From an uncultured Flavobacteriales bacterium (GTDB taxonomy: Bacteria > Bacteroidota > Bacteroidia > Flavobacteriales_D > Parvicellaceae), in NCBI GenBank assembly GCA_943787535.1, contig CALSMU010000009.1:124001-188000 (forward strand): a stretch of DNA of 64,000 bases. The letters run 5' to 3'. Each line of letters begins with the position of its first letter. Within the stretch, counting starts at the first letter, position 1. Below are positions 34,344 to 44,429 of the stretch, in pieces. The position numbers were made by a program, and so were the translations under genes. A model generated the notes under the pieces. It was not told where the DNA came from and did not search any database. It saw nothing but the letters and a program-made list of their open reading frames with translations.

Positions 34344-35123
34344 ATGTACAAGAATATTCTCACAGAATCCAATGGAGCAATTCATAAAATTATAATTAAT
34401 CGTCCAAATCAACTGAACGCTCTTAATAAAGAAACGATTGATGAATTAGGACAAGTGCTTCAAATAGCTGAAGAAAATGATAAAATAAAGGTTATTATTC
34501 TTACAGGTTCTGGAGAAAAAGCTTTTGTAGCTGGTGCAGACATTAAAGAGTTTGCAGATTTTTCTATTGACGAAGGAAAACTACTTTCTGCTCAAGGACA
34601 TCAAAAATTGTTTAATTTGGTTGAAAACCTATCTACCCCAGTAATTGCTGCTGTAAATGGCTTTGCGCTTGGAGGTGGTCTAGAATTAGCCATGGCTTCT
34701 CATATTAGAATCGCTTCGGACAATGCTAAATTAGGTCTTCCTGAAGTTTCTTTGGGTGTTATTCCAGGGTACGGAGGGACACAAAGGCTTTCACAGCTTG
34801 TTGGAAAAGGCAAAGCATTTGAACTAATAATGTCCGCAGGAATGATGTCTGCAATAGATGCTGAAAAATGGGGACTTGTTAACCAAGTGGTTACGTTAGA
34901 TGAGTTAATGCCAACCTGTGAAAAGCTTGCAGGAAAGATCGCGCGTAATTCTCCTAGAGCAATATCCAGTGCTATAATTTCAGTCAACGCGCAATATAAA
35001 GAAGGTATTGACGGCTATAAGACTGAAATATCGGAGTTTGGGAAATGCTTTGGCACCCAAGACTTTAAAGAAGGAACAACTGCTTTTCTAGAAAAAAGAA
35101 AACCTGAATTTACAGGGAAATAG
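34344..35123 (+). CDS. Enoyl-CoA hydratase (crotonase family)
   Basis: The 259-residue protein matches the crotonase superfamily throughout: GSGEKAFVAGADIKEF (oxyanion region), NGFALGGGLELAMASHIRIA (first catalytic Glu region), LPEVSLGVIPGYGGTQRL (second Glu). Both active-site glutamates typical of true hydratases are present. The role is hydration of trans-2-enoyl-CoA in beta-oxidation or a related pathway. Monocistronic, with its promoter in the 72 bp shared with the divergent small gene. Confidence 0.92.
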   Translation: MYKNILTESNGAIHKIIINRPNQLNALNKETIDELGQVLQIAEENDKIKVIILTGSGEKAFVAGADIKEFADFSIDEGKLLSAQGHQKLFNLVENLSTPVIAAVNGFALGGGLELAMASHIRIASDNAKLGLPEVSLGVIPGYGGTQRLSQLVGKGKAFELIMSAGMMSAIDAEKWGLVNQVVTLDELMPTCEKLAGKIARNSPRAISSAIISVNAQYKEGIDGYKTEISEFGKCFGTQDFKEGTTAFLEKRKPEFTGK

Positions 35124-35288
35124 TTTTCTTTTTAAGTTTTAACATTAATTATAGTTTTCACGAAAATAATAGGCAACAATTAATGTTCTAGCTCTAACTA
35201 GACGACATGTTAATAGTATAGTGTTAACAGTTCTAGATATAAGACTTCATTCTAACAACAGATATTTGTTTCTTTGAAGGTTAGAATA

Positions 35289-36884
35289 ATGAGTACCATA
35301 AAAAAATTAGCTGGGCAAACAATTATCTACGGCGCAAGTAGTATGATTGGGCGGTTTCTTAACTTTTTATTAACGCCAATTTACACTTTTTCTGCCATTT
35401 TCACGGCAGAGCAATTTGGTATTATCACCGAGATGTATGCTTATGTGGCGTTTCTTGTGGTTTTCTTAACCTACGGCATGGAAACCGCTTTTTTTAGGTA
35501 CTCTACCTTAAATAAAAAAGAGGGTGAAAAGGTATATGCAAACGCTCTTTATTCCTTAACTAGCACAACAGCCATTTTCGTCTTATTAACAATTGTCTTT
35601 TCTCAAAATATCGCAGATTGGATGCACTACCCGGATCATTCGGAGTACATTGTGTGGTTTGCAATTATCGTAGGTCTTGATGCTTTGGGTGCTGTACCAC
35701 TAGCAAAACTGAGGCAGCAAGGGAGGGCAAAGAAGTTCGCCGTAATTCAATTTGCCAATGTGGGAACAAATATTCTGTTAAACCTATTCTATATCGCTTT
35801 AATATACAGCACCCATTTAATGGAAAATGGCGGTGTTGGGTTGAGCAATTTTGATTGGTTAGTCAATATTGTATACAACAACGAAACCGGCGAGCTAAAT
35901 GGCTTTTTTAGCTTCGTTTATGATCCAAAAACTGGCGTTGGATATGTGTTTATCGCAAACCTCATTGCAAGTATTGTCAAGTTTTTATTACTTACTCCGA
36001 TAATGAATTTTAAAGGAAAATTTGACTGGAACCTACTTAAACACATGTGGTGGTATGCTTTTCCAATGTTATTTGTTGGTTTAGCAGGAATTGTAAACGA
36101 AACCCTTGATAGAAGTATGCTGAAAAGAATGCTAACCAGTCAGTTTATGGAAAGTGGTCAATCTTTAACCGAGGCCACTGAAAACGCACTAATTCAGCTT
36201 GGGATCTACGGTGCGAATTATAAAATAACCATGTTTATTTCTATGTTTATTCAAGCCTTTAGATATGCGGCCGAACCATTTTTCTTTAATCAAGAAAATG
36301 AAAAAAACTCAAAACATGTTATTGCTAAAGTGATGACCTATTTTGTTATTGTAGTAACCGTTATGTTTTTAAGTTTAGATCTCTTTTTACCTATTTTGAA
36401 ATATTTTACGCCTAATCCAACATACTGGATAGGGTTAAAAGTTGTTCCTATTTTACTGTTGGCAAATGTCTTTTTGGGAATGTTCGTAAACCTTTCTATA
36501 TGGTATAAACTTTCGCAAAAAACGAATTACGGGGCTTATATATCCATTATGGGAGCAATTATAACCATCGCTATCAACTTTCTGTTTATTCCCGTTTATG
36601 GATATGTAGCCTCAGCCTGGGCTACCCTAGCATGCTATGGGACAATGATGATAGTTTCTTATTTCTTAGGGAAAAAGCACTATCCGATCCCATATAATTT
36701 AAAAAAGATTGGAACCTACCTTAGCCTTGGAACTGGACTGTTTCTAATTAAAATTCCTTTTGAGCCATATACTAGTTATTCGTGGTATGTCTATTTATAC
36801 CATTTTTCATTAATCATGATTTTTATTACAATGGCGTATTTTTTAGAAAAACCCGCAAAAAAAGAGGTACTTTCACAACCTTAA
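35289..36884 (+). CDS. Wzx-type polysaccharide flippase (MATE/MviN-like)
   Basis: About 12-14 hydrophobic segments span 532 residues. ATG 35289 ([18 protein letters not shown]) is preferred over an in-frame TTG at 35274. N-terminal segments with TEQFGI-like [13 protein letters not shown] and later [20 protein letters not shown] are typical of flippases of the polysaccharide-biosynthesis/lipid-II type. It would move lipid-linked glycan across the inner membrane. It is followed 8 bp later by dut and a nucleotidyltransferase gene, fitting surface glycan assembly together with the O-antigen ligase at 42.9 kb. Confidence 0.9.
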   Translation: MSTIKKLAGQTIIYGASSMIGRFLNFLLTPIYTFSAIFTAEQFGIITEMYAYVAFLVVFLTYGMETAFFRYSTLNKKEGEKVYANALYSLTSTTAIFVLLTIVFSQNIADWMHYPDHSEYIVWFAIIVGLDALGAVPLAKLRQQGRAKKFAVIQFANVGTNILLNLFYIALIYSTHLMENGGVGLSNFDWLVNIVYNNETGELNGFFSFVYDPKTGVGYVFIANLIASIVKFLLLTPIMNFKGKFDWNLLKHMWWYAFPMLFVGLAGIVNETLDRSMLKRMLTSQFMESGQSLTEATENALIQLGIYGANYKITMFISMFIQAFRYAAEPFFFNQENEKNSKHVIAKVMTYFVIVVTVMFLSLDLFLPILKYFTPNPTYWIGLKVVPILLLANVFLGMFVNLSIWYKLSQKTNYGAYISIMGAIITIAINFLFIPVYGYVASAWATLACYGTMMIVSYFLGKKHYPIPYNLKKIGTYLSLGTGLFLIKIPFEPYTSYSWYVYLYHFSLIMIFITMAYFLEKPAKKEVLSQP

Positions 36885-36892
36885 TTTTATAT

Positions 36893-37327
36893 ATGAAAAT
36901 TGAACTAATAAATAAATCAAAACACGATACACCCAAGTATTCCACAAAGCATTCTGCTGGATTAGATTTAAGAGCAAATCTAGACGTTGCCGTTGTTTTA
37001 AAGCCACTTGAAAGAGCTTTAATTAAAACAGGGCTGTTTATCGCTTTGCCTAAAGGAGCTGAGGCACAAGTCCGTCCAAGAAGTGGTTTGGCTTATAAAA
37101 ATGGAATCACTGTTCTTAATTCACCTGGAACTATTGATGCAGATTATAGAGGTGAAATAGGAGTTATTCTTGTAAACATTTCCAATGAAACCTTTGTGGT
37201 TGAAGATGGTGAAAGGATAGCACAATTAGTAATTGCAAAACACGAAGTCGCTGAATGGATAAACGTGGAAGGTTTATCAGAAACCAAACGAGGATCAGGA
37301 GGGTTTGGAAGCACGGGTGTTAAATAA
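36893..37327 (+). CDS. dut: dUTP diphosphatase
   Basis: The 144-residue trimeric dUTPase shows all five motifs: [34 protein letters not shown] (catalytic Asp), GERIAQLVI, and the C-terminal [10 protein letters not shown]. It hydrolyses dUTP to dUMP. Upstream in-frame codons belong to the flippase gene; ATG 36893 is the proper start. Part of a tightly spaced run from the flippase through the M23 protein. Confidence 0.97.
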   Translation: MKIELINKSKHDTPKYSTKHSAGLDLRANLDVAVVLKPLERALIKTGLFIALPKGAEAQVRPRSGLAYKNGITVLNSPGTIDADYRGEIGVILVNISNETFVVEDGERIAQLVIAKHEVAEWINVEGLSETKRGSGGFGSTGVK

Positions 37328-37339
37328 AAAGATGAAAAG

Positions 37340-38344
37340 ATGAAAATTATAGTACCAATGGCAGGAAGAGGATCAAGACTAAGACCTCATACTTTAACCG
37401 TTCCGAAGCCACTTGTTCCTGTTGCAGGAAAACCAATTGTTCAAAGATTAGTAGAAGACATCACCAAGGTCTGTGGGGAACCTGTAGACGAAATCGCTTT
37501 CATTATTGGAGATTTTGGTGCTCAGGTCGAAAAACAGTTAATTAATGTTGCCGAAGGGCTTGGAGCAAAAGGGACAGTATATCACCAAGAAGAAGCATTA
37601 GGAACTGCACACGCTATATTGTGCGCTAAAGAATCATTGAAGGGAAATATCGTTGTTGCTTTTGCAGACACTCTGTTCAAGGCTGACTTTACTTTAGACA
37701 TCTCAACAGATGGGATCATTTGGGTAAGTCAAATTGATGACCCAAGTGCGTTTGGGGTTGTAAAGCTCGATAGCGATAAGGTAATTACTGAGTTTGTAGA
37801 AAAACCAGACACCTTTGTGTCTGACCTTGCAATAATTGGTATTTACTACTTTAAAGACGGTGCGTTTTTGTCGGATGAATTACAATATTTAATAGACAAT
37901 AACATTAAGGAAAAAGGAGAGTTTCAGCTCACCAATGCTTTAGAAAACATGAAGCAAAAAGGAACAAAGTTTAAAACGGGGGCTGTTCGTGAATGGTTAG
38001 ATTGCGGGAATAAAAATGCAACTGTATATTCAAACCAGCGCGTTCTTGAATTTGAAAAAAACACTAACAGTGTTTCTGAAAAAGCGAATATTGAAAACTC
38101 TATAATCATTCAACCTTGCTATATCGCTGAAAATGCAACTGTAAAGAATTCGATAATTGGACCGCACGTTTCGGTAGGAAACAACACTGTTATAACAAAC
38201 TGCATTATTGAAAATAGCATCATTCAAAACGACAGTGCCTTAACAAGAGCCAATATTGCAGACAGCATGGTAGGTAACCATGCAACTTATAAGGGTGGGA
38301 ATAAAGATTTAAGCATTGGAGATTATACTGAAATAAACGAATAA
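37340..38344 (+). CDS. Sugar-1-phosphate nucleotidyltransferase with left-handed helix tail
   Basis: The N-terminal domain has MKIIVPMAGRGSRLRPHTL and VPKPLVPVAGKP (nucleotide and pyrophosphorylase motifs), then EEALGTAHAIL, ADTLF, FVEKPD and WLDCGN. The C-terminal part has hexapeptide-like repeats (CYIAENATVKNSIIGPHVSV). It makes an NDP-sugar for surface glycans; the base and sugar are not certain. The gene lies between dut and a TPR lipoprotein, with a 12-bp gap after dut. Confidence 0.93.
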   Translation: MKIIVPMAGRGSRLRPHTLTVPKPLVPVAGKPIVQRLVEDITKVCGEPVDEIAFIIGDFGAQVEKQLINVAEGLGAKGTVYHQEEALGTAHAILCAKESLKGNIVVAFADTLFKADFTLDISTDGIIWVSQIDDPSAFGVVKLDSDKVITEFVEKPDTFVSDLAIIGIYYFKDGAFLSDELQYLIDNNIKEKGEFQLTNALENMKQKGTKFKTGAVREWLDCGNKNATVYSNQRVLEFEKNTNSVSEKANIENSIIIQPCYIAENATVKNSIIGPHVSVGNNTVITNCIIENSIIQNDSALTRANIADSMVGNHATYKGGNKDLSIGDYTEINE

Positions 38345-38345
38345 A

Positions 38346-40082
38346 TTGGGTAAGCTACTCTTTATATTATTTTTTCTAATTGGTGTCTATGGCTGCAATG
38401 CCAAAAAAAGTATTTCAGAAAAAGGCGACAAAAGCTCTCTCTCTGAAAAAAAGGAGATTGCTTTAAAGCAACTATTGATAAAAGCAACCACTGAAAAAGT
38501 GCTTGGAAATTATGAAGAGGCTGAAAAACTCTATTTAGAGTGCTTAAAAATAGATTTAAAAAGTGCTGTAACCCATTTTGAGTTGTCCGGAATCTATTTG
38601 TTTAATCATGCTGAAGAAAAAGCTATTTTACATGCGGAAAAAGCAGTTAAATATAATCCAAACAACGGCTGGTATAAAACGAATCTAGCAGTTATCTACC
38701 AGGAGTTAAATTTATTTGAAAAGGCGGAAATTTTATACAAAGAATTAATAACATCATTTCCTGAAAGGAGTGAATACCATTTTACGCTAGCAGAAGCATA
38801 TTTATATCAGGGTAAGATAAAAGAAGCGCTAGAAGTTTATGATGCAATTGAAAAAATATTGGGGTCATCAACTGATTTAATTGTGCACAAGCATAAGTTG
38901 TATTTAAAATTGGGAGAGTCTGAAAAAGCAATTGCTGAAATACAAAAATTGATTGACCAAAACCCAACGAATATTTATTTTTATGGATTGCTAGCCGATC
39001 TATACGAAAACGAGGGTTTTGATTCGAAGGCTCTAGAAATTTATGATAAAATAAGAAAGATTGATCCTGCAAACGGCACTGTTCATTTGTCTTTGTACGA
39101 ATATTATCGCTACCACGGAAATCAAGATAAAGCATTGTCTGAATTGATATTAGCGTTTGAAAATTCAACAGTTGAGATTGACACAAAAATGCAAATCATG
39201 TTACAGTTTTTTACGAACTCAGAAAGAAATGAAAAAGTCAAAACACAAGCATATCGCTTAGCTAAAATCCTAATCGATGTTCATTCAAACGAAGCAAAAA
39301 GTTTCTCTATGTATGGAGATTTTTTATCTCGGGACGGAAAGCTAAAAGAAGCGCTGCAAATGTTTAAAAAAGCAGCAGCCTTGAATAGTGGGAAATTTCC
39401 TATTTGGAGTCAAATTGTCTTTTTAGAGTCAGATTTGAAAGAGTTTGATCTTTTGGAAAAGGATACGCGGGCAGCTCTTGAAGTGTTTCCTACCCATCCA
39501 ACCTTTTACTTTTTCAACGGCATTGCTAATATTCAACTCGAAAACTATGATAAGGCAATCAAATCATTACTCGTCGGAAAGGAAATGGTTTTTGACAACG
39601 ATCAGCTGCAGGCTGAATTCTATCAATATTTGGGCGATGCTTACCATGCGAAAAAAGAGCATGCAAAGTCGGATGAAAGTTATGACAAATCATTAGAGTT
39701 TAATCGATACAACCCATATGTTTTAAATAATTACAGTTATTACCTCTCACAGAGAAAGGAAAAGTTAACATTAGCAGAAACCATGGCAAAAGAAGCTAAC
39801 AACCAGATTCCTGATAGTCCAAACTTTATAGACACATATGCTTGGGTACTGTTTTTAAAAGGCAATTTTACAGAAGCTGAAACATTGCTTAAAAAGGCGA
39901 TTTCCCTTAGCGCTAGACCAAATGGCATTATTTTAGAGCATTTCGGAGATGTTTTGTTCAAGCTAAACAAAACAGAAGAGGCAATTGTTTCTTGGGAGAA
40001 AGCAAAAGAAACAGGGGAAGCATCCCAACTTATTGAGCAAAAAATACTTAAGAAAGATTATATTGAACCAACGACAGAGTAA
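38346..40082 (+). CDS. TPR-repeat lipoprotein
   Basis: The product begins at a TTG immediately behind the previous stop and has a lipoprotein signal ending in LIGVYGC. About ten tetratricopeptide repeats fill most of the 578 residues (for example NNGWYKTNLAVIYQELNLFE, EYHFTLAEAYLYQGKIKEAL, ETYAWV-like DTYAWVLFLKGNFTEAE). In Bacteroidota such genes commonly sit between a nucleotidyltransferase gene and a DUF4292/M23 pair, exactly as here. A scaffolding role in envelope assembly is likely, but no partner is shown. Confidence 0.9.
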   Translation: MGKLLFILFFLIGVYGCNAKKSISEKGDKSSLSEKKEIALKQLLIKATTEKVLGNYEEAEKLYLECLKIDLKSAVTHFELSGIYLFNHAEEKAILHAEKAVKYNPNNGWYKTNLAVIYQELNLFEKAEILYKELITSFPERSEYHFTLAEAYLYQGKIKEALEVYDAIEKILGSSTDLIVHKHKLYLKLGESEKAIAEIQKLIDQNPTNIYFYGLLADLYENEGFDSKALEIYDKIRKIDPANGTVHLSLYEYYRYHGNQDKALSELILAFENSTVEIDTKMQIMLQFFTNSERNEKVKTQAYRLAKILIDVHSNEAKSFSMYGDFLSRDGKLKEALQMFKKAAALNSGKFPIWSQIVFLESDLKEFDLLEKDTRAALEVFPTHPTFYFFNGIANIQLENYDKAIKSLLVGKEMVFDNDQLQAEFYQYLGDAYHAKKEHAKSDESYDKSLEFNRYNPYVLNNYSYYLSQRKEKLTLAETMAKEANNQIPDSPNFIDTYAWVLFLKGNFTEAETLLKKAISLSARPNGIILEHFGDVLFKLNKTEEAIVSWEKAKETGEASQLIEQKILKKDYIEPTTE

Positions 40083-40084
40083 GC

Positions 40085-40924
40085 GTGATAAATCTCAAAA
40101 CATATATAATCATAATTTGCTCAGTTGCATCTCTATACTCATGCAGCGGAAGAAAGAAAACAATAGATGGCGAAAAACTCAAAAATCATTCGCCCAAATA
40201 CCTGATAGACTCGATCTTAAAAACAGAATTTGACTACACGTGGTTAAGAACAAAAGGAAGCGCTATTGTTAATTTTCAAGGCAATAAAAACACCGTTAAA
40301 GTAAATTTTAGAATTCGCAAAGACAGCGCAATCTGGACGAGTATTTCAAAAAGTACTATACCAATACTAAGCGCTTTACTGTCCGAGGATTCATTAAAGT
40401 TTCTTAAAAAAATTGGAGGGAAACAATACTATTTAGGTGAATATAAAGAAATAAACAGTTTGTTAAATCTAGATTTTAACTACCTTCTTTTACAAGATTT
40501 CGTTTCAGGAACACCAATTATGTTCGATTATGAAGGCAAATACAAGTCAAAAATAGAAGATGGTATGTATCTTTTGTCTTCGGATAAATCAAAAAAAATC
40601 GAGAAATTGCTTAAAAAAGGAAAAAGTAATCGAAAGCACACCCTTTTATATAGATGTTGGATAGAACCTTCCAACTTTAAATGTTCAAAAGTGGAAATAA
40701 ATTTTTTATCGGATAGTAGCTACTTGGAAGTCAATTATTCTGATTGGATTGATGTTAACGGACATGATTTTCCCGAAAAATCCTCAATTTACTGTACTAC
40801 TCCGTACGATACATTATCGCTTCAAATTAAATATAGTAATAAGGTTAAAATAAATGAGCCGCAACAAATGTTATTTAAAATAAACGATAACTATTCTCCC
40901 TTTGAACTAAATGAGAATAAATAA
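40085..40924 (+). CDS. DUF4292-type lipoprotein
   Basis: The 279-residue product uses a GTG start 3 bp after the TPR gene. The lipobox ends in ASLYSC. The mature region (FDYTWLRTKGSAIVNFQ, KVNFRIRKDSAIWTSIS, SKSTIPILSALLSEDSLK) has the features of the DUF4292 lipoprotein family, which resembles LolB-like/LolA-like beta folds. It overlaps the M23 gene by 14 bp, so the two are translated together. A role in outer-membrane biogenesis is inferred from family and neighbours. Confidence 0.88.
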   Translation: MINLKTYIIIICSVASLYSCSGRKKTIDGEKLKNHSPKYLIDSILKTEFDYTWLRTKGSAIVNFQGNKNTVKVNFRIRKDSAIWTSISKSTIPILSALLSEDSLKFLKKIGGKQYYLGEYKEINSLLNLDFNYLLLQDFVSGTPIMFDYEGKYKSKIEDGMYLLSSDKSKKIEKLLKKGKSNRKHTLLYRCWIEPSNFKCSKVEINFLSDSSYLEVNYSDWIDVNGHDFPEKSSIYCTTPYDTLSLQIKYSNKVKINEPQQMLFKINDNYSPFELNENK

Positions 40925-42119
40925 TAGCATAGCACTGATTGTTTTTCTAATTGGCTTTTTGACCTCTTTTAGTCAAGATTCCGATAAGCTGAAACAAAAG
41001 GAAAGAGAACTAAAAAACAAGATTTCTAATACCAAGGCTTTAATTAAAACAGCCAGAAACTCTCAACAGTTGACGATAGCAGAATTAGGGATTATTAACC
41101 ATCAAATTGCTTACCGAGAAGAATTAGAAGCAAACTTGAATTATCAAATGCGGAAATTAGATGAGCATTTGAATAGCCGTAAAAAACAAATATTATCTCT
41201 CGAAAATAATTTAAAGGAATTAAAAGATGAGTACGCTAAAATGCTTCAATACGCATATAAAAACCGAAATACGGAATATCAATTAATTTATATATTTTCT
41301 GCCGAATCTTATACTGAGGCGTATCATAGGATGAAGTATATTAAACAATATAAAGATTATAGGAATAAACAGGTAGAAAGAATAAAAGAGACGAAAATCC
41401 TTTTAAGCGAAAAGATAGCTGAACTAGAAATAACCAAGCTAGAAAAGAAGGATTTAAAAGCTATCCAAAAAACAGAAAAAGCGCGTTTTTTAGAGGACAA
41501 ACAAACTCAACAGATAACACTCTCTAAATTAAAACAAAACGAGCAGCAACTTAAAAACAAACTAAATAAACAAAATCAAGAGAGAAAAAATTTGGCATCT
41601 GCGATCCGGAAAGCAATAGAAAAAGAGATAGAAAAAGAAGCTCTTCTAAGAAAGGAAACTGGATTTAGTAATACTCCTGAAACCAAAGCATTAGCCAAGT
41701 CCTTTACAACCAATAAAGGAAGGTTACCGTGGCCCGTTGCTAAAGGAGAAATAACCGGGAAGTATGGTAAGCATCGGCATCAGGTTGTTAAAACAGCTAC
41801 CATTGAAAATAAAGGAATTGATATTACAACCGCAAAGGGAGCAGATGTAAGAGCAATTTTTGAGGGAAAAGTAACAAGTATTTTTATTATTCCCGGTTCT
41901 GGAAAAGTTGTAATGATTAGTCATGGAAATTACAGAACTGTATATGCCAACCTCAAAGATGTATATGTAAAGAAAGGAGATGAAGTAAGTACAAAAGAGG
42001 TACTTGGCACACTGCTAACTTCCGAAAATGGCGATGTTTCAGAAGCTCATCTGGAAATATGGAAGATATCTACAGGGAATATGGATACTGTTGACCCATC
42101 GCTTTGGATTTATAGGTAA
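40911..42119 (+). CDS. EnvC-like murein hydrolase activator / M23 peptidase
   Basis: The 402-residue protein has a signal peptide (NSIALIVFLIGFLTSFSQ) and a long coiled coil (about 25-245). A C-terminal LytM/M23 domain follows: WPVAKGEITGKYGKHRHQ, NKGIDITTAKGADVRAI, VMISHGNYRTVYANL, EAHLEIWK. At the M23 positions the first H-x(3)-D metal site reads IDITTAKG rather than the usual HxGxD, while HxH is reduced to AHLE. This fits activators that bind amidases rather than cut peptidoglycan themselves. Last gene of the flippase-dut-nucleotidyltransferase run. Confidence 0.9.
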   Translation: MRINNSIALIVFLIGFLTSFSQDSDKLKQKERELKNKISNTKALIKTARNSQQLTIAELGIINHQIAYREELEANLNYQMRKLDEHLNSRKKQILSLENNLKELKDEYAKMLQYAYKNRNTEYQLIYIFSAESYTEAYHRMKYIKQYKDYRNKQVERIKETKILLSEKIAELEITKLEKKDLKAIQKTEKARFLEDKQTQQITLSKLKQNEQQLKNKLNKQNQERKNLASAIRKAIEKEIEKEALLRKETGFSNTPETKALAKSFTTNKGRLPWPVAKGEITGKYGKHRHQVVKTATIENKGIDITTAKGADVRAIFEGKVTSIFIIPGSGKVVMISHGNYRTVYANLKDVYVKKGDEVSTKEVLGTLLTSENGDVSEAHLEIWKISTGNMDTVDPSLWIYR

Positions 42120-42464
42120 TCACATAATCATTACTTCAATATCTAAAACACTCAAAGGCTTATTTTTATTCTTGTTAATCCTTTTTACTCTTGCTAAAAC
42201 GGTGGTTCCCATATCCATTTGTTTTGCAACTATCGAATTAACTTTTAGGGACACGTAGCCTAACTTACAGCCTTCAAAATATACTCCCACAGCATTATTG
42301 TCAAAGATATGATTATGTTCTCTTCTCAGTTCAATTCTACTATTATGTTTAAGCCTATGATAAATATAAATCATTTCGTAATAAGCTAATTCGACCACAT
42401 TTGTGAGTAAGCCAAGGTTTGGCAGTGCTTCTGATAAAGGCGCAACAGTGTTTAATTGTCTCAT
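42120..42464 (-). CDS. Stand-alone HIRAN-domain protein
   Basis: The 114-residue protein is nearly all HIRAN domain: RIELRREHNHIFDNNAVGVYF, then GCKLGYVSLKVNSIVAKQMD and LARVKRI. HIRAN domains bind 3' ends of single-stranded DNA in fork-remodelling proteins and also occur alone in bacteria and phages. The stop codon abuts the stop of the M23 gene without a spacer. It follows the 103-residue gene by 22 bp on the same strand, forming a pair. The function of the solitary form is not known. Confidence 0.8.
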   Translation of the reverse strand: MRQLNTVAPLSEALPNLGLLTNVVELAYYEMIYIYHRLKHNSRIELRREHNHIFDNNAVGVYFEGCKLGYVSLKVNSIVAKQMDMGTTVLARVKRINKNKNKPLSVLDIEVMIM

Positions 42465-42486
42465 AATTATTTTGTTTTAGTATTGG

Positions 42487-42798
42487 TTATGCTGCTAATA
42501 ATTGGTCATTTATCATAATTGTTTGACCTAGCTTATTCTTTAAGTTAATTTCACTTATTTCATCATGATTAGCTAATAACTCATTTGTAATTAACTCGGA
42601 AACATCAATTCCGTTGATTGTCGGTATTTTCCCTATTAAATTATTAAGTTCATTAAAATTGATGCTGATATTTGTAAAATAACTTTTGCCTGCTTTAAAC
42701 ACTTTACAAGCAAGCAATAAGCCATCATCGTTTCGCTCATATACGATGAATTGAATTTCCATTTTACTCCCTTTTGTTAATGATGCTATTGTTTTCAT
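42487..42798 (-). CDS. Unknown 103-residue protein paired with HIRAN protein
   Basis: A small soluble protein (MKTIASLTKGSKMEIQFIVY, NDDGLLLACKVFKAG, later LIGKIPTINGIDVSEL) with no recognised domain. It is the upstream gene of a two-gene unit with the HIRAN protein. Two inverted repeats lie between it and the O-antigen ligase gene. A role together with the HIRAN protein, perhaps in DNA maintenance or an element-derived system, is conjecture. Confidence 0.7.
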   Translation of the reverse strand: MKTIASLTKGSKMEIQFIVYERNDDGLLLACKVFKAGKSYFTNISINFNELNNLIGKIPTINGIDVSELITNELLANHDEISEINLKNKLGQTIMINDQLLAA

Positions 42799-42803
42799 AT
42801 TTC

Positions 42804-42825
42804 GTATTGTTAGTTATTACAATAC
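42804..42825 (-). promoter_or_regulatory. Inverted repeat upstream of the HIRAN pair
   Basis: GTATTGT and ACAATAC (perfect 7-bp arms, 8-bp spacer) lie just 6 bp before the start codon of the 103-residue gene, a good position for an operator overlapping the promoter. Confidence 0.4.
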
Positions 42826-42840
42826 AAACATCAGAAACCA

Positions 42841-42861
42841 CTACGTAATGTATTTACGTAG
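42841..42861. repeat. Hairpin/dyad CTACGTAA...TTACGTAG
   Basis: Perfect 8-bp arms flank a 5-base loop, 9 bp behind the O-antigen ligase stop codon (42871). It could end that transcript or be an operator for the HIRAN pair. No T-run follows in either direction, so termination is not assured. Confidence 0.4.
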
Positions 42862-42870
42862 TCGATATTT

Positions 42871-44427
42871 TCATGCTTTATTGGAAGAATGGAATAAGAA
42901 AAAACTATTAAAAAAGGCAAACAAAGTTACACCTGCTTGTGTTTCTAAGGTATCATCACCTAAAAAGCTTAGTAAGCTAATTACTAAAAAAGCCCCATAA
43001 ACATATTTGTCTTTTGCTATCTTAAAGATAGGATATGTAAATGAAATAATCCAAATCAATAATCCAACCAGCCCAAATGCTATAAAAAACGTTAGAAGCT
43101 GGTTATGTCCTCTCTTTCTATTTTCAGGAGTAAGCCGTGAGTTTAACTCGATATATTTGGCTGCAAAAGCATCCGGAACATCTCCAGTCCCAACTCCCAG
43201 TAATAAGTTATCACTAACAATTAAGATTCCAGCGTTTGAAAAATTGAGTCTTTGTGTAATCGAATGTCCATTTGAACTAAAGCCACTCTCCTTATTGTTG
43301 AATTCAAAAAAGATTTGATGTAGCCTTTTATTGACACTAGATAATTTAACACAACTAGTAATACCCGTTTCAATTTCGGATACTTCTTCAGAAGTGAGTG
43401 CTAAAACCCCTTGCTTATCCTTCCTATTGCCCTTTGAGGTAATATACCTGTATATAGTAGCCGATATTGGTTGACCTTTTTTATCTATCGAATCAAAGGA
43501 ATAATCGCTTTTTATGTTCCATGCTTTTTCTACTTCGCTTGGACAAACATATAACCACAAATAATACCCGTTTTCGGTAACCAAACTAGTTGTATCGTGT
43601 ATATATAATTCTCCTGCCGGTGTATGGGTTTCTAAAGACTGAAAAGTAACATTATCTTTGATTTCAGAATAATCATTATAGGAATTCAACACATATAATA
43701 TTACAAAGACAAGAAATCCAAATCCTGCTAATCCAGATAATATCTTAATCTTAATAGAAGACTTCACCGCGACTATCCATATCACTGAATAGGTAAATAC
43801 CAAACTAAGAACCACCAACCCCGTTCCCGAAAGAATGGAAAGAAAATAACAAAACCATAAACTTATAGAAAGTGATACAACCTGAAACCCCTTTCCTTTA
43901 TTAAAGAAATAGTAATTTAACAAGACTACGGCCAAACAAATTAATAAACCCAAACGAATATGAGAGATAAAAAATGAGATATTACGAACATCTGTAATAT
44001 CTTCTTCTATTGCAAAAATTTCCAAGTATGCGCCAAAGCTTATTAAAGTGCTTACTAGCAATCCCCCTATAAATACACTAATAATTAACTCGTAAATTCG
44101 CTTTGGTAATACCGGTATAGACCCAATAACAATTGGGAAACTTAACAGTGGAAGTTTCCTTACTATATCATGTAGGGCATAGTCATAATTTGTGGTGTTA
44201 AAAAGCCAAATTACATGCACAAGGAACCCTGCTGCTAATATTAAAGGGGTGTAACTTAGTGACTTTATTCTTTCCCATTTAGCTAGATATTTACCTTCCA
44301 AAACCCAAGCAGCAGCAAGAATTATTGAAGAAATACTCATTAAAAATTTTCCAGTAGAAAGACCAACTACCAATAATAGTAATGCAAATATGTAAATCTT
44401 GGTATAAGGGAGGTACTTACTTAACAC
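42871..44427 (-). CDS. O-antigen ligase family membrane protein
   Basis: The 518-residue protein has about 10-12 membrane segments. A long periplasmic loop (about residues 265-395) precedes LLLGVGTGDVPDAFAAKY and KRGHNQLLTFFIAFGLVGLL, the conserved HN motif of Wzy/WaaL-type ligases. It would attach or polymerise polymer on lipid carriers at the periplasmic face. The start is 3 bp after the stop of the S41 protease gene (44430), so these genes probably form one message. Confidence 0.9.
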   Translation of the reverse strand: MLSKYLPYTKIYIFALLLLVVGLSTGKFLMSISSIILAAAWVLEGKYLAKWERIKSLSYTPLILAAGFLVHVIWLFNTTNYDYALHDIVRKLPLLSFPIVIGSIPVLPKRIYELIISVFIGGLLVSTLISFGAYLEIFAIEEDITDVRNISFFISHIRLGLLICLAVVLLNYYFFNKGKGFQVVSLSISLWFCYFLSILSGTGLVVLSLVFTYSVIWIVAVKSSIKIKILSGLAGFGFLVFVILYVLNSYNDYSEIKDNVTFQSLETHTPAGELYIHDTTSLVTENGYYLWLYVCPSEVEKAWNIKSDYSFDSIDKKGQPISATIYRYITSKGNRKDKQGVLALTSEEVSEIETGITSCVKLSSVNKRLHQIFFEFNNKESGFSSNGHSITQRLNFSNAGILIVSDNLLLGVGTGDVPDAFAAKYIELNSRLTPENRKRGHNQLLTFFIAFGLVGLLIWIISFTYPIFKIAKDKYVYGAFLVISLLSFLGDDTLETQAGVTLFAFFNSFFLFHSSNKA

Positions 44428-44429
44428 AT

